DNA of 13,766 bases from an uncultured Lachnospiraceae bacterium (GCA_934371505.1 CAKRNW010000059.1:1-13766), one strand, 5' to 3'; shown: positions 1 to 6,615, counted from the stretch's first letter. The notes: generated from the letters alone by a model not told the origin. Numbers and translations: made by a program.

Positions 1-836
1 CGTTTCCGGTACAGCACATAGCCGACTGCCATGAAAATCACAATCAGAACCAGGGTTTTGGGAAGGGCTGACCAGCTGGCATTCCCTGCAATGGTCTTGT
101 ACATGCCCTCATCCAGCACCGCTCTTCCGTCTGCCCAGCTTACTTTGGATACAAACCACACCCAGATGGCGATAGGTGATGTCCACAGCTTTTCTAAGGA
201 CAGGGAATCATCCGACAGATAGGAATAATGGTTAAAAAAGCTGGAAAGATGCTCCTGCACCAAAAGCCGCATCAGCAGTTCATATCCCGCCAGCACTGCG
301 GTTCCCAAAAGGGTTACCACCGTATTTCCGGTGAGCATCGCCGCCACCAAAGTCACTGCAAAACCAGCAAGAAATCCCACCAGATTAAATGCCACATCCA
401 ACATTGCCCAGGCAAAAAAAGTACCGCTCATGCAATGAAACAAGGCTGCAATTCCCAGTGCCAAAAGAACACAGAGCAGGTGAATCACGGCATACATGAG
501 AAAACTGTTTGTGACAATCACCCAGAATCTCCGGCTTTTGCTCACCGGAACGCTGTGATACAAATCTACTTTTTTCCGGTTATTCAGATAGGAAAAGCCC
601 TGGAGTGCCGCCAGCACACCAAAGATGACTGCCAGTACCACCGGCAGGGAGGAAACACCCAACAGGCCGTTTAAACAGGTAAAGATTCTGGTTTCACTCA
701 CTGTTCCGGAGGACATCCGCATGTCATTGATTCTGTTGTTGGACAGCACCATGGCAACCGCCACCGGATACTGGAAAACCTGAATAAGAAGCAGAAGTAA
801 TGGATACCACATCCTGCGTTTCATATTCTCTCTCAT
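1..836 (-). CDS. ABC transporter permease subunit (N-terminal part; gene runs off the left edge)
   Basis: The reverse strand is open without a stop from the ATG at 836 to the window edge (278 codons seen). The protein is strongly hydrophobic, with several membrane segments: one near residues 10-35, one near residues 57-75 (SSLPVVLAVIFGVLAAL), then further helices to the edge. The segment LNNRKKVDLYHSVPVSK, between the second and third helices, is the cytoplasmic loop typical of YtrC/YtrD-like permeases of Firmicutes ABC exporters; it probably contacts the ATPase. The gene starts one base after the stop of the ATPase gene, so the two are translationally coupled and the products should form one exporter. 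An ATG 12 bases downstream (824) has a better placed GAGAGA ribosome site and could be the true start. The substrate cannot be told from sequence; antibiotic or envelope-stress defence is inferred from the YtrA-like regulator. Confidence 0.85.
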   Translation of the reverse strand, partial: MRENMKRRMWYPLLLLLIQVFQYPVAVAMVLSNNRINDMRMSSGTVSETRIFTCLNGLLGVSSLPVVLAVIFGVLAALQGFSYLNNRKKVDLYHSVPVSKSRRFWVIVTNSFLMYAVIHLLCVLLALGIAALFHCMSGTFFAWAMLDVAFNLVGFLAGFAVTLVAAMLTGNTVVTLLGTAVLAGYELLMRLLVQEHLSSFFNHYSYLSDDSLSLEKLWTSPIAIWVWFVSKVSWADGRAVLDEGMYKTIAGNASWSALPKTLVLIVIFMAVGYVLYRK

Positions 837-837
837 G

Positions 838-1743
838 CTAATTAAGAATGAGTTTCTTGATGTCATAACCGATTACCTCCGTCTCACTGATAAAGATTTC
901 CTCTAAGGATAAAGGCAGAATCTCGCAGAAAATTGTGTCCACCGATGCCAGCAGATTGGTAACATCCTCCCTGGAGCCACGGGCTGTGATCGTGACAAGA
1001 GCACCTCTGTGGTCTACCTTCATCACATCCAGTTTCTGCATAATCTCCTGTTCCGCTTCCTTATTAGAAAATACACACTGCACCTTCTGGATATTGCACT
1101 TCATATCTTCCAAATCTTTGGAAAGCAGTACGCCGCCCTTATGTAACAGTCCCACATGATCGCAAATATCCTCTAATTCCCGTAAATTGTGAGAGGCAAT
1201 AATAGGAGTCAGCCCCCGCTCCTCCATCTCGCTGGCGAAAATAGATTTCACACCCTGACGCATCACCGGGTCAAGTCCGTCAAAGGTTTCATCACAAAAG
1301 AGATATCTGGTGCCGGAGCAGATGCCCAGAAGCAGTGCTGCCTGTTTTTTCATTCCCTTGGAAAAGGTGTTAATCTTCCGTTTTTTGTCCAATTCAAAGT
1401 GCTCTAAATACTGATAAAACTTTTCCTTATTAAAATTCTCATAAATACTGCTGTAGTAATGCTCCATATCCTGTAAGGTCGCATTACTGAAAAAATACGG
1501 TTCATCAGGAATAAAGAAGAACAGCTTTTTGGATTCCACGCTGTCATAGACTTCCTTTCCATCAATAAGAATCTCACCGCCATCCGGCTTTAACACTCCT
1601 GTGATCATCCTCATAATGGTACTTTTTCCGGCGCCGTTGGTTCCAATCAGTCCAAAGACACAACCCTCTTTTATTTTTACGCTGACATCGTTCACTGCCA
1701 CAATATCGTCAAAATGTTTATTCACATGTGTCAGTTCGATCAT
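838..1743 (-). CDS. ABC transporter ATP-binding protein, YtrB-like
   Basis: This 301-residue protein is a single nucleotide-binding domain with a C-terminal extension, and should power the permease encoded next to it. Visible motifs are Walker A GTNGAGKST (34-42), signature FSKGMKKQ (127-134, a common variant of LSGGQ), Walker B YLFCDETFDGLDP (147-159) with the catalytic glutamate E152, and the switch histidine H185 in IIASHNLREL. The Q-loop reads FIPDEPYF (78-85), with Asp where Gln is usual; this is a known trait of the YtrB/EcsA/BcrA-like branch. The start ATG overlaps the stop of the GntR gene by four bases (ATGA) and has a GGTGGAG ribosome site, so it is coupled to the regulator. The last 80 or so residues lie beyond the catalytic core and are of the kind seen in exporters of small amphiphiles. 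Confidence 0.95.
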   Translation of the reverse strand: MIELTHVNKHFDDIVAVNDVSVKIKEGCVFGLIGTNGAGKSTIMRMITGVLKPDGGEILIDGKEVYDSVESKKLFFFIPDEPYFFSNATLQDMEHYYSSIYENFNKEKFYQYLEHFELDKKRKINTFSKGMKKQAALLLGICSGTRYLFCDETFDGLDPVMRQGVKSIFASEMEERGLTPIIASHNLRELEDICDHVGLLHKGGVLLSKDLEDMKCNIQKVQCVFSNKEAEQEIMQKLDVMKVDHRGALVTITARGSREDVTNLLASVDTIFCEILPLSLEEIFISETEVIGYDIKKLILN

Positions 1744-2117
1744 GATACTCCACCCTCTTTCTCAAAAATTTCGTTGACGATTTGCAATAATTCTGCTTTC
1801 GTCACCCCCGCTTCCATCGCCTGCACTGCCTTCGTCCGAAACTCCTCCAGCTGCTGGCTTCGACGTTTTTCCTTCAATTCTTCATCGTAAGAAACAAAAT
1901 TTCCCCGGCCTTTCACCGTATAAATATATCCACGCCGTTCCAATTCCGCATAGGCTTTCTGAATGGTATTGGGGTTGATGGACAAATCCATCGCCAGGCT
2001 TCTCACAGAGGGCATCTGTTCCTGTGGCTTCAGAACTCCCCGTTCGATCAGCACCTGAAATCGTTCTACAATCTGCTCATATAAAGGGCGATTATCCTTA
2101 TAATCAATGACGATCAC
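1740..2117 (-). CDS. GntR-family transcriptional repressor, YtrA subfamily
   Basis: This 125-residue DNA-binding protein is the first gene of the ABC cassette. It has an N-terminal winged helix-turn-helix (about 10-76): PLYEQIVERFQVLIERGVL is the usual GntR helix 1, and PSVRSLAMDLSINPNTIQKA (36-55) is the helix-turn-helix. The tail after residue 80 is only two short helices, as in the YtrA subfamily, too small for a FadR- or UTRA-type ligand domain. The start is GTG at 2117, nine bases after a strong AGAAGGAGG site; no better ATG is available in frame. It most likely binds the inverted repeat in its own promoter and is released under cell-envelope or antibiotic stress, as known for B. subtilis YtrA; the inducer here is inferred. 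Confidence 0.92.
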   Translation of the reverse strand: MIVIDYKDNRPLYEQIVERFQVLIERGVLKPQEQMPSVRSLAMDLSINPNTIQKAYAELERRGYIYTVKGRGNFVSYDEELKEKRRSQQLEEFRTKAVQAMEAGVTKAELLQIVNEIFEKEGGVS

Positions 2118-2151
2118 ACAAGCGTACCTCCTTCTATCATTTGGTGAATTT

Positions 2152-2180
2152 AAAATAGCATGCTAAGTGTATTATGTCAA
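2152..2180 (-). promoter_or_regulatory. Promoter of the gntR-ABC operon
   Basis: On the reverse strand a perfect -35 TTGACA (2175-2180) and a -10 TATTTT (2152-2157) are separated by exactly 17 bases. The -35 lies in the spacer between the two arms of the operator and the -10 touches the end of the left arm, so a bound repressor would block polymerase. The GTG start of the regulator is about 35 bases downstream of the -10. Confidence 0.75.
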
Positions 2181-2200
2181 GTGGTACACTTAGTATGCTA
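2156..2200. promoter_or_regulatory. Inverted-repeat operator, YtrA-type
   Basis: TAGCATGCTAAGTGTA (2156-2171) and TACACTTAGTATGCTA (2185-2200) are 16-bp inverted arms with one mismatch, separated by 13 bases. The inner core is AGTGTA-N13-TACACT, which is the repeat I recall for the B. subtilis YtrA repressor. Its overlap with the -35 and -10 of the gntR promoter supports autorepression. The right arm ends about 44 bases before the -35 proposed for the divergent DUF1538 gene, so control of that gene is less likely. Confidence 0.8.
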
Positions 2201-2243
2201 TGAAAATTTTATTATTTTTACAAAAACATCATGGTGTAAAGAA

Positions 2244-2272
2244 TTGACTTTTATTTTCAGACCCGATAAACT
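2244..2272 (+). promoter_or_regulatory. Putative sigma-A promoter of the DUF1538-PII unit
   Basis: TTGACT (2244-2249) matches the -35 consensus at five of six bases, and TAAACT (2267-2272) matches the -10 at four of six with a 17-base spacer. The start codon is about 65 bases downstream. The -10 is weak, so this is a reasonable but unproven call. Confidence 0.45.
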
Positions 2273-2294
2273 AAAATAAATTTGAATAGTTTAT
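2266..2294. repeat. 8-bp inverted repeat over the -10/+1 of the DUF1538 promoter
   Basis: ATAAACTA (2266-2273) and TAGTTTAT (2287-2294) are perfect inverted arms with a 13-base spacer. The left arm covers the proposed -10 and the right arm lies just past the likely start of transcription, the position of a repressor site. It is AT-rich, so chance is possible. Confidence 0.4.
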
Positions 2295-2336
2295 GATAGT
2301 AACCCGTTAACCGATTACAGAAAGAGCGAGGTCAGA

Positions 2337-3872
2337 TTGAATAAAAACCTGTTACTGAATAAAAAACTCAAAGAAAAAATTGACGAATCCATCAATGCAG
2401 TGGTTCCCATTACTGTCATTGTACTGTTGCTCAGTATTTTCATCGTGCCCATGGAAACGGGTACCATTGCCATGTTTCTGGCAGGTGCCTTCATGCTGAT
2501 TATCGGCATGGCTTTCTTCCAACTGGGTGCAGAGATGTCCATGACTCCCTTAGGTGAGGGTGTGGGCTCCCAGATCATGAAAACCAGACGGCTTTCCATT
2601 CTGGTTCTCGTCTGCTTTGTGATGGGAGTAATCATCACCATCGCAGAACCGGATTTACAGGTTCTCGCCAATCAGGTTCCCTCTATTCCAAATGAAACCC
2701 TGATCTGGACTGTCGCCCTGGGTGTTGGTGCCTTCCTGGTCGTTGCTGTTCTTCGTATTCTCTTTAAATTACAACTTTCTCTTTTACTTTTTATTCTGTA
2801 TATTGCCATATTTCTACTGTCTTTCGTGGCTCCTTCCGCTTTTATCTCGGTGGCATTTGACTCCGGCGGTGTGACCACAGGTCCCATGACCGTTCCCTTT
2901 ATTATGGCAATCGGTGTAGGTCTTTCTTCCACCAGAAGTGATAAAAATGGCTCCAGCGACAGTTTCGGTCTGGTATCTCTCTGCAGTATCGGTCCCATTG
3001 CCATGGTGCTTTTATTGGGTATCTTTTATCACCCCACCAGTGCATCTTACAACGCTACTGACATTCCCGATGTGGTGACCATGCAGGATGTGATGCGCCA
3101 GTTTGTACATATGCTCCCCGATTATGCCAAAGAAGTCTTCTCTTCTATCTTACCGGTACTGGTGGTCTTTCTGCTGTTTCAGCTTACCACCCGGCGATAC
3201 CACAAAAACCAGATGATCAAAATGTTCATGGGCTTTTTATACACCATCATCGGTCTGGTGCTGTTTCTCACCGGCGTCAACGTAGGCTTTGCCCCCGTGG
3301 GAAGCCTGCTTGGCAGCAATCTGGCATCCCGTTCCTGGAAATGGGTACTGGTTCCCATCGGTGCCCTGATCGGTTATTATATTGTAAAGGCGGAGCCTGC
3401 AGTGCAGGTGTTAAACAAACAGGTGGAAGATGTCACCAACGGCTCCATTTCCCGCAGCGCCATGAATGCCTGTCTCTCCATTGGTGTGGCTTCCTCCGTG
3501 GCACTCGCCATGGTGCGTGTTCTCACCGGGCTGAATATTTACTTTTTGCTGATTCCCGGTTATATCATCGCGCTGGTATTAACCAGGTTTGTTCCGAAAG
3601 TATTTGTAGGTATTGCATTTGACTCCGGTGGAGTTGCCAGTGGTCCCATGACATCCACCTTCCTGCTGCCTCTCGCCATGGGAGCCTGCACCGCCGTCGG
3701 TGGAAATGTGGTTACCGATGCCTTTGGTGTGGTTGCCATGGTTGCCATGGCTCCTCTGATTGCTATTCAGATTATGGGGGCATGGTATCAGATAAGCCAG
3801 AAGAAAGCTTATGCGACACCTGCCATTGCCAATATTGACGACAACATTATCATTGATATGGAGGAGGAATAG
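2337..3872 (+). CDS. DUF1538 family membrane protein, internally duplicated (putative transporter or channel)
   Basis: This 511-residue polytopic membrane protein belongs to the DUF1538 family, whose function I do not know to be established. It is built of two related halves about 250 residues apart. FDSGGVTTGPMT (174-185) pairs with FDSGGVASGPMT (428-439); AEPDLQVLANQV (103-114) with AEPAVQVLNKQV (352-363); and SDSFGLV (207-213) with TDAFGVV (460-466). A duplicated fold with a conserved Gly/Ser-rich FDSGG motif inside the membrane is typical of secondary transporters with a pseudo-twofold axis, so transport is inferred. The N-terminus to residue 19 and the acidic C-tail (DDNIIIDMEEE) are probably cytoplasmic. 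The start is TTG at 2337, five bases after GAGG. The next gene, encoding two PII-like domains, begins two bases after the stop and has its GGAGGAGG site inside this gene, so the products very likely act together. Confidence 0.88.
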   Translation: MNKNLLLNKKLKEKIDESINAVVPITVIVLLLSIFIVPMETGTIAMFLAGAFMLIIGMAFFQLGAEMSMTPLGEGVGSQIMKTRRLSILVLVCFVMGVIITIAEPDLQVLANQVPSIPNETLIWTVALGVGAFLVVAVLRILFKLQLSLLLFILYIAIFLLSFVAPSAFISVAFDSGGVTTGPMTVPFIMAIGVGLSSTRSDKNGSSDSFGLVSLCSIGPIAMVLLLGIFYHPTSASYNATDIPDVVTMQDVMRQFVHMLPDYAKEVFSSILPVLVVFLLFQLTTRRYHKNQMIKMFMGFLYTIIGLVLFLTGVNVGFAPVGSLLGSNLASRSWKWVLVPIGALIGYYIVKAEPAVQVLNKQVEDVTNGSISRSAMNACLSIGVASSVALAMVRVLTGLNIYFLLIPGYIIALVLTRFVPKVFVGIAFDSGGVASGPMTSTFLLPLAMGACTAVGGNVVTDAFGVVAMVAMAPLIAIQIMGAWYQISQKKAYATPAIANIDDNIIIDMEEE

Positions 3873-3874
3873 GC

Positions 3875-4582
3875 ATGGATTTTATAAAACACAATACCCC
3901 ACATAACCCCACATTCCGTTGTCTGGTCATTATCGTAGATGCCAACATCCGCAGCTGCCTGGCTGAGTTTCTCGCAGACTCCAATGTCCCCCTCTACTAT
4001 CAGATGCACGGTATTGGCACCGCAAATTCCGATTTTTTAAACCTCTGTGGCCTGGGAGACACCAACAAAGCCATTATGATCTGCTTTGTACCAAAGCATC
4101 GTACCAGGATGCTTCTTGCAGAGATGAACCAGGCACTACAGCTCCACAAAAAGGGAACAGGTATCGCCATCAGCATCCCCTTAAGCGGTGTGCAGGGGTG
4201 GCTCTATAAATTGTTAAGTACCACCGATCCGGAACAGAGTGAATTAGGATTTGAACATGAGGTGAAAAAGATGAGTGAAACGATTACACATGCAATGATT
4301 CTGGTAACTGCCAAACAGGGCTACAGCGATGATATCATGCGTACTGCAAGAGCCGCAGGTGCCACTGGTGGCACCATTTTAAAGGGACTGCGCTGCAGTC
4401 CGGCTGAGGTTGCTACCCATTTCGGCATTTCCCTTCAGGATGAGCAGGAAATCGTTGCCATCGTCGTGCCAAAGGAAAAGAAAACCGAAATTATGACAGC
4501 CATCAGCAATCAGCATGGCATCAACACTCCCGCTCAGGGAATCGTTCTCTCCCTGCCGGTGGATGCCATTATGGGATTATAA
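3875..4582 (+). CDS. Tandem PII-like signalling protein (two PII domains), partner of DUF1538 protein
   Basis: The 235 residues hold two PII-like (GlnB/GlnK fold) units. The first spans about 15-103: first strand CLVIIVDA, then KAIMICFVPKHR, the helix LLAEMNQALQ and final strand GIAISIPL. The second spans about 138-230: AMILVTAKQGYSDDIMRTAR, the glycine-rich AGATGGTILKG, then EIVAIVVPKEKKTEIMTAI and GIVLSLPV. The second half is closest to the PII-like proteins labelled P-II family nitrogen regulator in Firmicutes; the first has a different loop (GIGTANSDFLNLCGLGDTN). No GlnB-type T-loop with its modifiable tyrosine is recognisable, so this is unlikely to be the classical nitrogen sensor. PII trimers bind nucleotides and often gate a membrane partner (GlnK-AmtB, SbtB-SbtA). 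By analogy, this protein may bind a nucleotide or small molecule and gate the DUF1538 protein; the ligand is unknown. Confidence 0.85.
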   Translation: MDFIKHNTPHNPTFRCLVIIVDANIRSCLAEFLADSNVPLYYQMHGIGTANSDFLNLCGLGDTNKAIMICFVPKHRTRMLLAEMNQALQLHKKGTGIAISIPLSGVQGWLYKLLSTTDPEQSELGFEHEVKKMSETITHAMILVTAKQGYSDDIMRTARAAGATGGTILKGLRCSPAEVATHFGISLQDEQEIVAIVVPKEKKTEIMTAISNQHGINTPAQGIVLSLPVDAIMGL

Positions 4583-4586
4583 AGAG

Positions 4587-4615
4587 GCATAAACATTCTT
4601 TTCCAGGACATACTT
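4587..4615 (+). promoter_or_regulatory. Possible sigma-G promoter of spoVAF
   Basis: GCATA (4587-4591) fits the sigma-G -35 pattern GHATR, and after 17 bases CATACTT (4609-4615) fits six of seven positions of the -10 pattern CATWHTA. A second perfect CATTATA lies at 4617-4623 but without a -35 at the right distance. The site is 47 bases before the spoVAF start and begins five bases after the previous gene. Spore germination genes of this class are forespore-expressed in Bacillus, which fits, but the match was found by eye. Confidence 0.4.
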
Positions 4616-4661
4616 TCATTATAAATCTTTATCTATCTGCTTTCCCGAAAGGATCATTATA

Positions 4662-6098
4662 ATGAAAATAACTGCTTCTGTGAAAGAAAATCAAACTTAT
4701 TTCGATAAAAGACTTCAAGTTGATCAAAGTTTTGATCTCATCAGCCGTCCCCTTCAAGTCGGTGGGCGGGATGCCGTTCTCTATTTTATTAACGGTTTCT
4801 GCGGAGAAGATATCATGCAGAAAATGCTCCAGTATTTTCTGGGAGTAAAGGCAACGGAAATGCCCCGGGATGCTGAACGCATGATCCGTACCCTGGTTCC
4901 CCATGTAGAGGTTTCGCTCTCCGATGACTGGGATTTTCTCACCCACAATGTTTTGTCCGGCCTGGTTCTCCTGCTGATTGACGGCTACACTGAAGGGATT
5001 ATCATTGATGCCAGAGATTACCCCGCACGCGGTGTGGATGAACCGGATAAAGACAAGGTTCTGCGTGGTTCCAAGGATGGTTTCGTGGAAACCGTTGTCC
5101 AAAACACCGCTCTCATCCGGCGCCGTATCCGCAGTACCGATCTCCATCTGGAAATTCTCAATGCAGGTAAAAGTTCTGAGACCGATATCGTTCTATGCTA
5201 TATGGACTCCCGCGTGGATCATGACTTTCTGGAAGAAATCCGGAAGCGAATCCATAATATCCAAGTGGATGCTCTTACCTTAAATCAGGAAAGTCTGGCG
5301 GAATGCATCTATCACAGGCGATGGTATAACCCTTTTCCCAAATTTAAGTTTACAGAGCGCCCCGACACGGCTTCCGCGCAGATCCTGGAAGGAGATATTG
5401 TCATTCTTGTGGACAACTCCCCCTCCGCCATGATCCTCCCCACCAGTATTTTTGACATGCTGGAGGAAGCGGACGATTACTATTTTCCCCCGGTCACAGG
5501 CAGCTATCTGCGGATCGCCCGCTTTCTCATTGCTCTGATGACCTACCTTCTGACCCCGACTTTTTTATTATTTACCATGTATCCTCAATGGCTTCCCTCC
5601 GGTTTTTCCTTTATCCTGGTACAGGATACCGTGAACATTCCACTCCTTGCCCAGTTTCTTTTACTGGAACTGGCCATTGACGGTCTGAAGCTGGCCGCCA
5701 TCAACACCCCTAATATGCTCAGTACACCGCTTTCCGTCATGGCGGCACTGGTGCTGGGGGAATTTTCCGTCAACAGCGGCTGGTTCAATGCGGAGGTCAT
5801 GCTCTACATGGCTTTTGTGGCCATCGCCAACTACACCCAGAACAGCTATGAACTGGGCTATGCCATGAAATTCATGCGTATCATTACCTTGATCACCACC
5901 TCTTTTTTGGGCGTATGGGGCTATATCGGGGGAATCATCTTTACCTTCTGCTGTCTGCTGTTTAACAAGACCATCACCGGGCGGAGCTATCTCTATCCCC
6001 TGATTCCCTTTGATGGAAATATGCTATGGAAACGGCTGATCAGGCGGCGGCTGCCCGGTTCCTATCCGCCGCCTGATCCGGATTTGAAAAACCACTAA
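4662..6098 (+). CDS. spoVAF: Spore germination protein SpoVAF (GerA-A-like membrane protein)
   Basis: The 478-residue protein has the layout of GerA-family A subunits: a soluble N-terminal half (about 1-285) and a C-terminal half with about five membrane helices from RIARFLIALMTYLL onward. The segments VLSGLVLLLIDGYTEGIIID, EPDKDKVLRGSKDGFVE, NTALIRRRIRS, NPFPKFKFTERPD and LEGDIVILVDNSPSAMI match SpoVAF, as I recall it, more closely than nutrient receptors such as GerAA. Length is close to the Bacillus protein (about 490). SpoVAF sits in the spore inner membrane and, with a small partner, is thought to form an ion channel that amplifies the germinant signal. No gerB, gerC or spoVAA-AE gene adjoins it here; its upstream neighbour is the PII-like gene. 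AGGA lies eight bases before the ATG. A 13-bp inverted repeat falls within the last codons (KRLIRRRLPGSYPPPDPD). Confidence 0.88.
   Translation: MKITASVKENQTYFDKRLQVDQSFDLISRPLQVGGRDAVLYFINGFCGEDIMQKMLQYFLGVKATEMPRDAERMIRTLVPHVEVSLSDDWDFLTHNVLSGLVLLLIDGYTEGIIIDARDYPARGVDEPDKDKVLRGSKDGFVETVVQNTALIRRRIRSTDLHLEILNAGKSSETDIVLCYMDSRVDHDFLEEIRKRIHNIQVDALTLNQESLAECIYHRRWYNPFPKFKFTERPDTASAQILEGDIVILVDNSPSAMILPTSIFDMLEEADDYYFPPVTGSYLRIARFLIALMTYLLTPTFLLFTMYPQWLPSGFSFILVQDTVNIPLLAQFLLLELAIDGLKLAAINTPNMLSTPLSVMAALVLGEFSVNSGWFNAEVMLYMAFVAIANYTQNSYELGYAMKFMRIITLITTSFLGVWGYIGGIIFTFCCLLFNKTITGRSYLYPLIPFDGNMLWKRLIRRRLPGSYPPPDPDLKNH
6038..6078. repeat. Perfect 13-bp inverted repeat in the 3' end of spoVAF
   Basis: GATCAGGCGGCGG (6038-6050) and CCGCCGCCTGATC (6066-6078) are perfectly complementary with a 15-base loop. 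The stem is GC-rich and ends 18 bases before the last base of the spoVAF stop. There is no T-run after it on either strand, so it is not a classical intrinsic terminator, although it could slow polymerase or protect the 3' end of the mRNA. I find no other hairpin terminator between the convergent genes spoVAF and dut. Confidence 0.7.
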
Positions 6099-6177
6099 CG
6101 TTTCGTTTTGCAGGGTATTCCTTTCTTATACAACAAAAGGGACAGATTCTCATCCATCCCCTCACTCTCTGACTATT

Positions 6178-6615
6178 CTACTGAATACCTGTACTGCCAA
6201 ATCCGCCTCTGGCAGGTCCGTCAAGACTTTCTACTTCGTCAAACACAATTCTTGGCTGATGTTTCTGAATACGGAACTGGCAGATTCTGTCATTCACATG
6301 AATCCGGGTATCCCGCACTGCATATACCGGATAGCGGTAGACATCATCATTACCGCAGTAGGTTTCATCGATGACACCGATGCTGTTGGTCTGAATGATT
6401 CCAAAATTCTTAAAGGTGGAACTGCGAGGTGCAATGATGGCCTCATAACCTTCCGGCAGCTTCAGGGAAATTCCGAGGTTGATCAGCCTGAAGTCACCCT
6501 TTTTTAACTCCACATCCTCTGCGGCACGCAGATCAATCCAGTCACTCTTTCCGTCCACATAAGTCAGTTTATCAATTTTATCCGTATGATATTTGATTTT
6601 GATCGTCTCAGTCAT
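6178..6615 (-). CDS. dut: dUTP diphosphatase (trimeric dUTPase)
   Basis: dUTPase hydrolyses dUTP to dUMP and pyrophosphate, keeping uracil out of DNA and supplying dUMP to thymidylate synthase. The 145-residue length is that of a trimeric enzyme subunit, and the five family motifs appear in order: DWIDLRA (25-31), PRSST (63-67), GVIDETYCGND (80-90) with the catalytic Asp83, DRICQFRI (109-116), and the glycine-rich GGFGSTG (137-143), which closes over the substrate. The ATG is 11 bases after AAGGAG, a long spacing, but an in-frame stop lies just upstream, so no earlier start is possible. It follows nrdG by 17 bases on the same strand and should be the last gene of the nrdD-nrdG-dut operon. It is convergent with spoVAF. 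Confidence 0.95.
   Translation of the reverse strand: MTETIKIKYHTDKIDKLTYVDGKSDWIDLRAAEDVELKKGDFRLINLGISLKLPEGYEAIIAPRSSTFKNFGIIQTNSIGVIDETYCGNDDVYRYPVYAVRDTRIHVNDRICQFRIQKHQPRIVFDEVESLDGPARGGFGSTGIQ

Noticed and set aside
228..674. 148-codon open frame on the plus strand
   Set aside because: It lies opposite the ABC permease, is rich in His, Gln and Lys with no family likeness, and lacks a convincing ribosome site. The reverse strand gives a coherent membrane protein.
2315..2671. Reverse-strand open frame of 118 codons
   Set aside because: It is antisense to the start of the DUF1538 gene; its Met- and Thr-rich composition is the mirror of hydrophobic codons on the other strand.
4640..4651. 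Small CTTT-CCCG-AAAG hairpin before spoVAF
   Set aside because: A 4-bp stem overlapping the ribosome site is too weak to call a regulatory structure or terminator.
4629..5147. Reverse-strand open frame of 172 codons
   Set aside because: It overlaps the well-matched N-terminal domain of SpoVAF and has no recognisable motif.
6099..6177. Search for a terminator between spoVAF and dut
   Set aside because: Only a 5-bp CCTTT/AAAGG pairing without a T-run was found, which is not enough to call a terminator.
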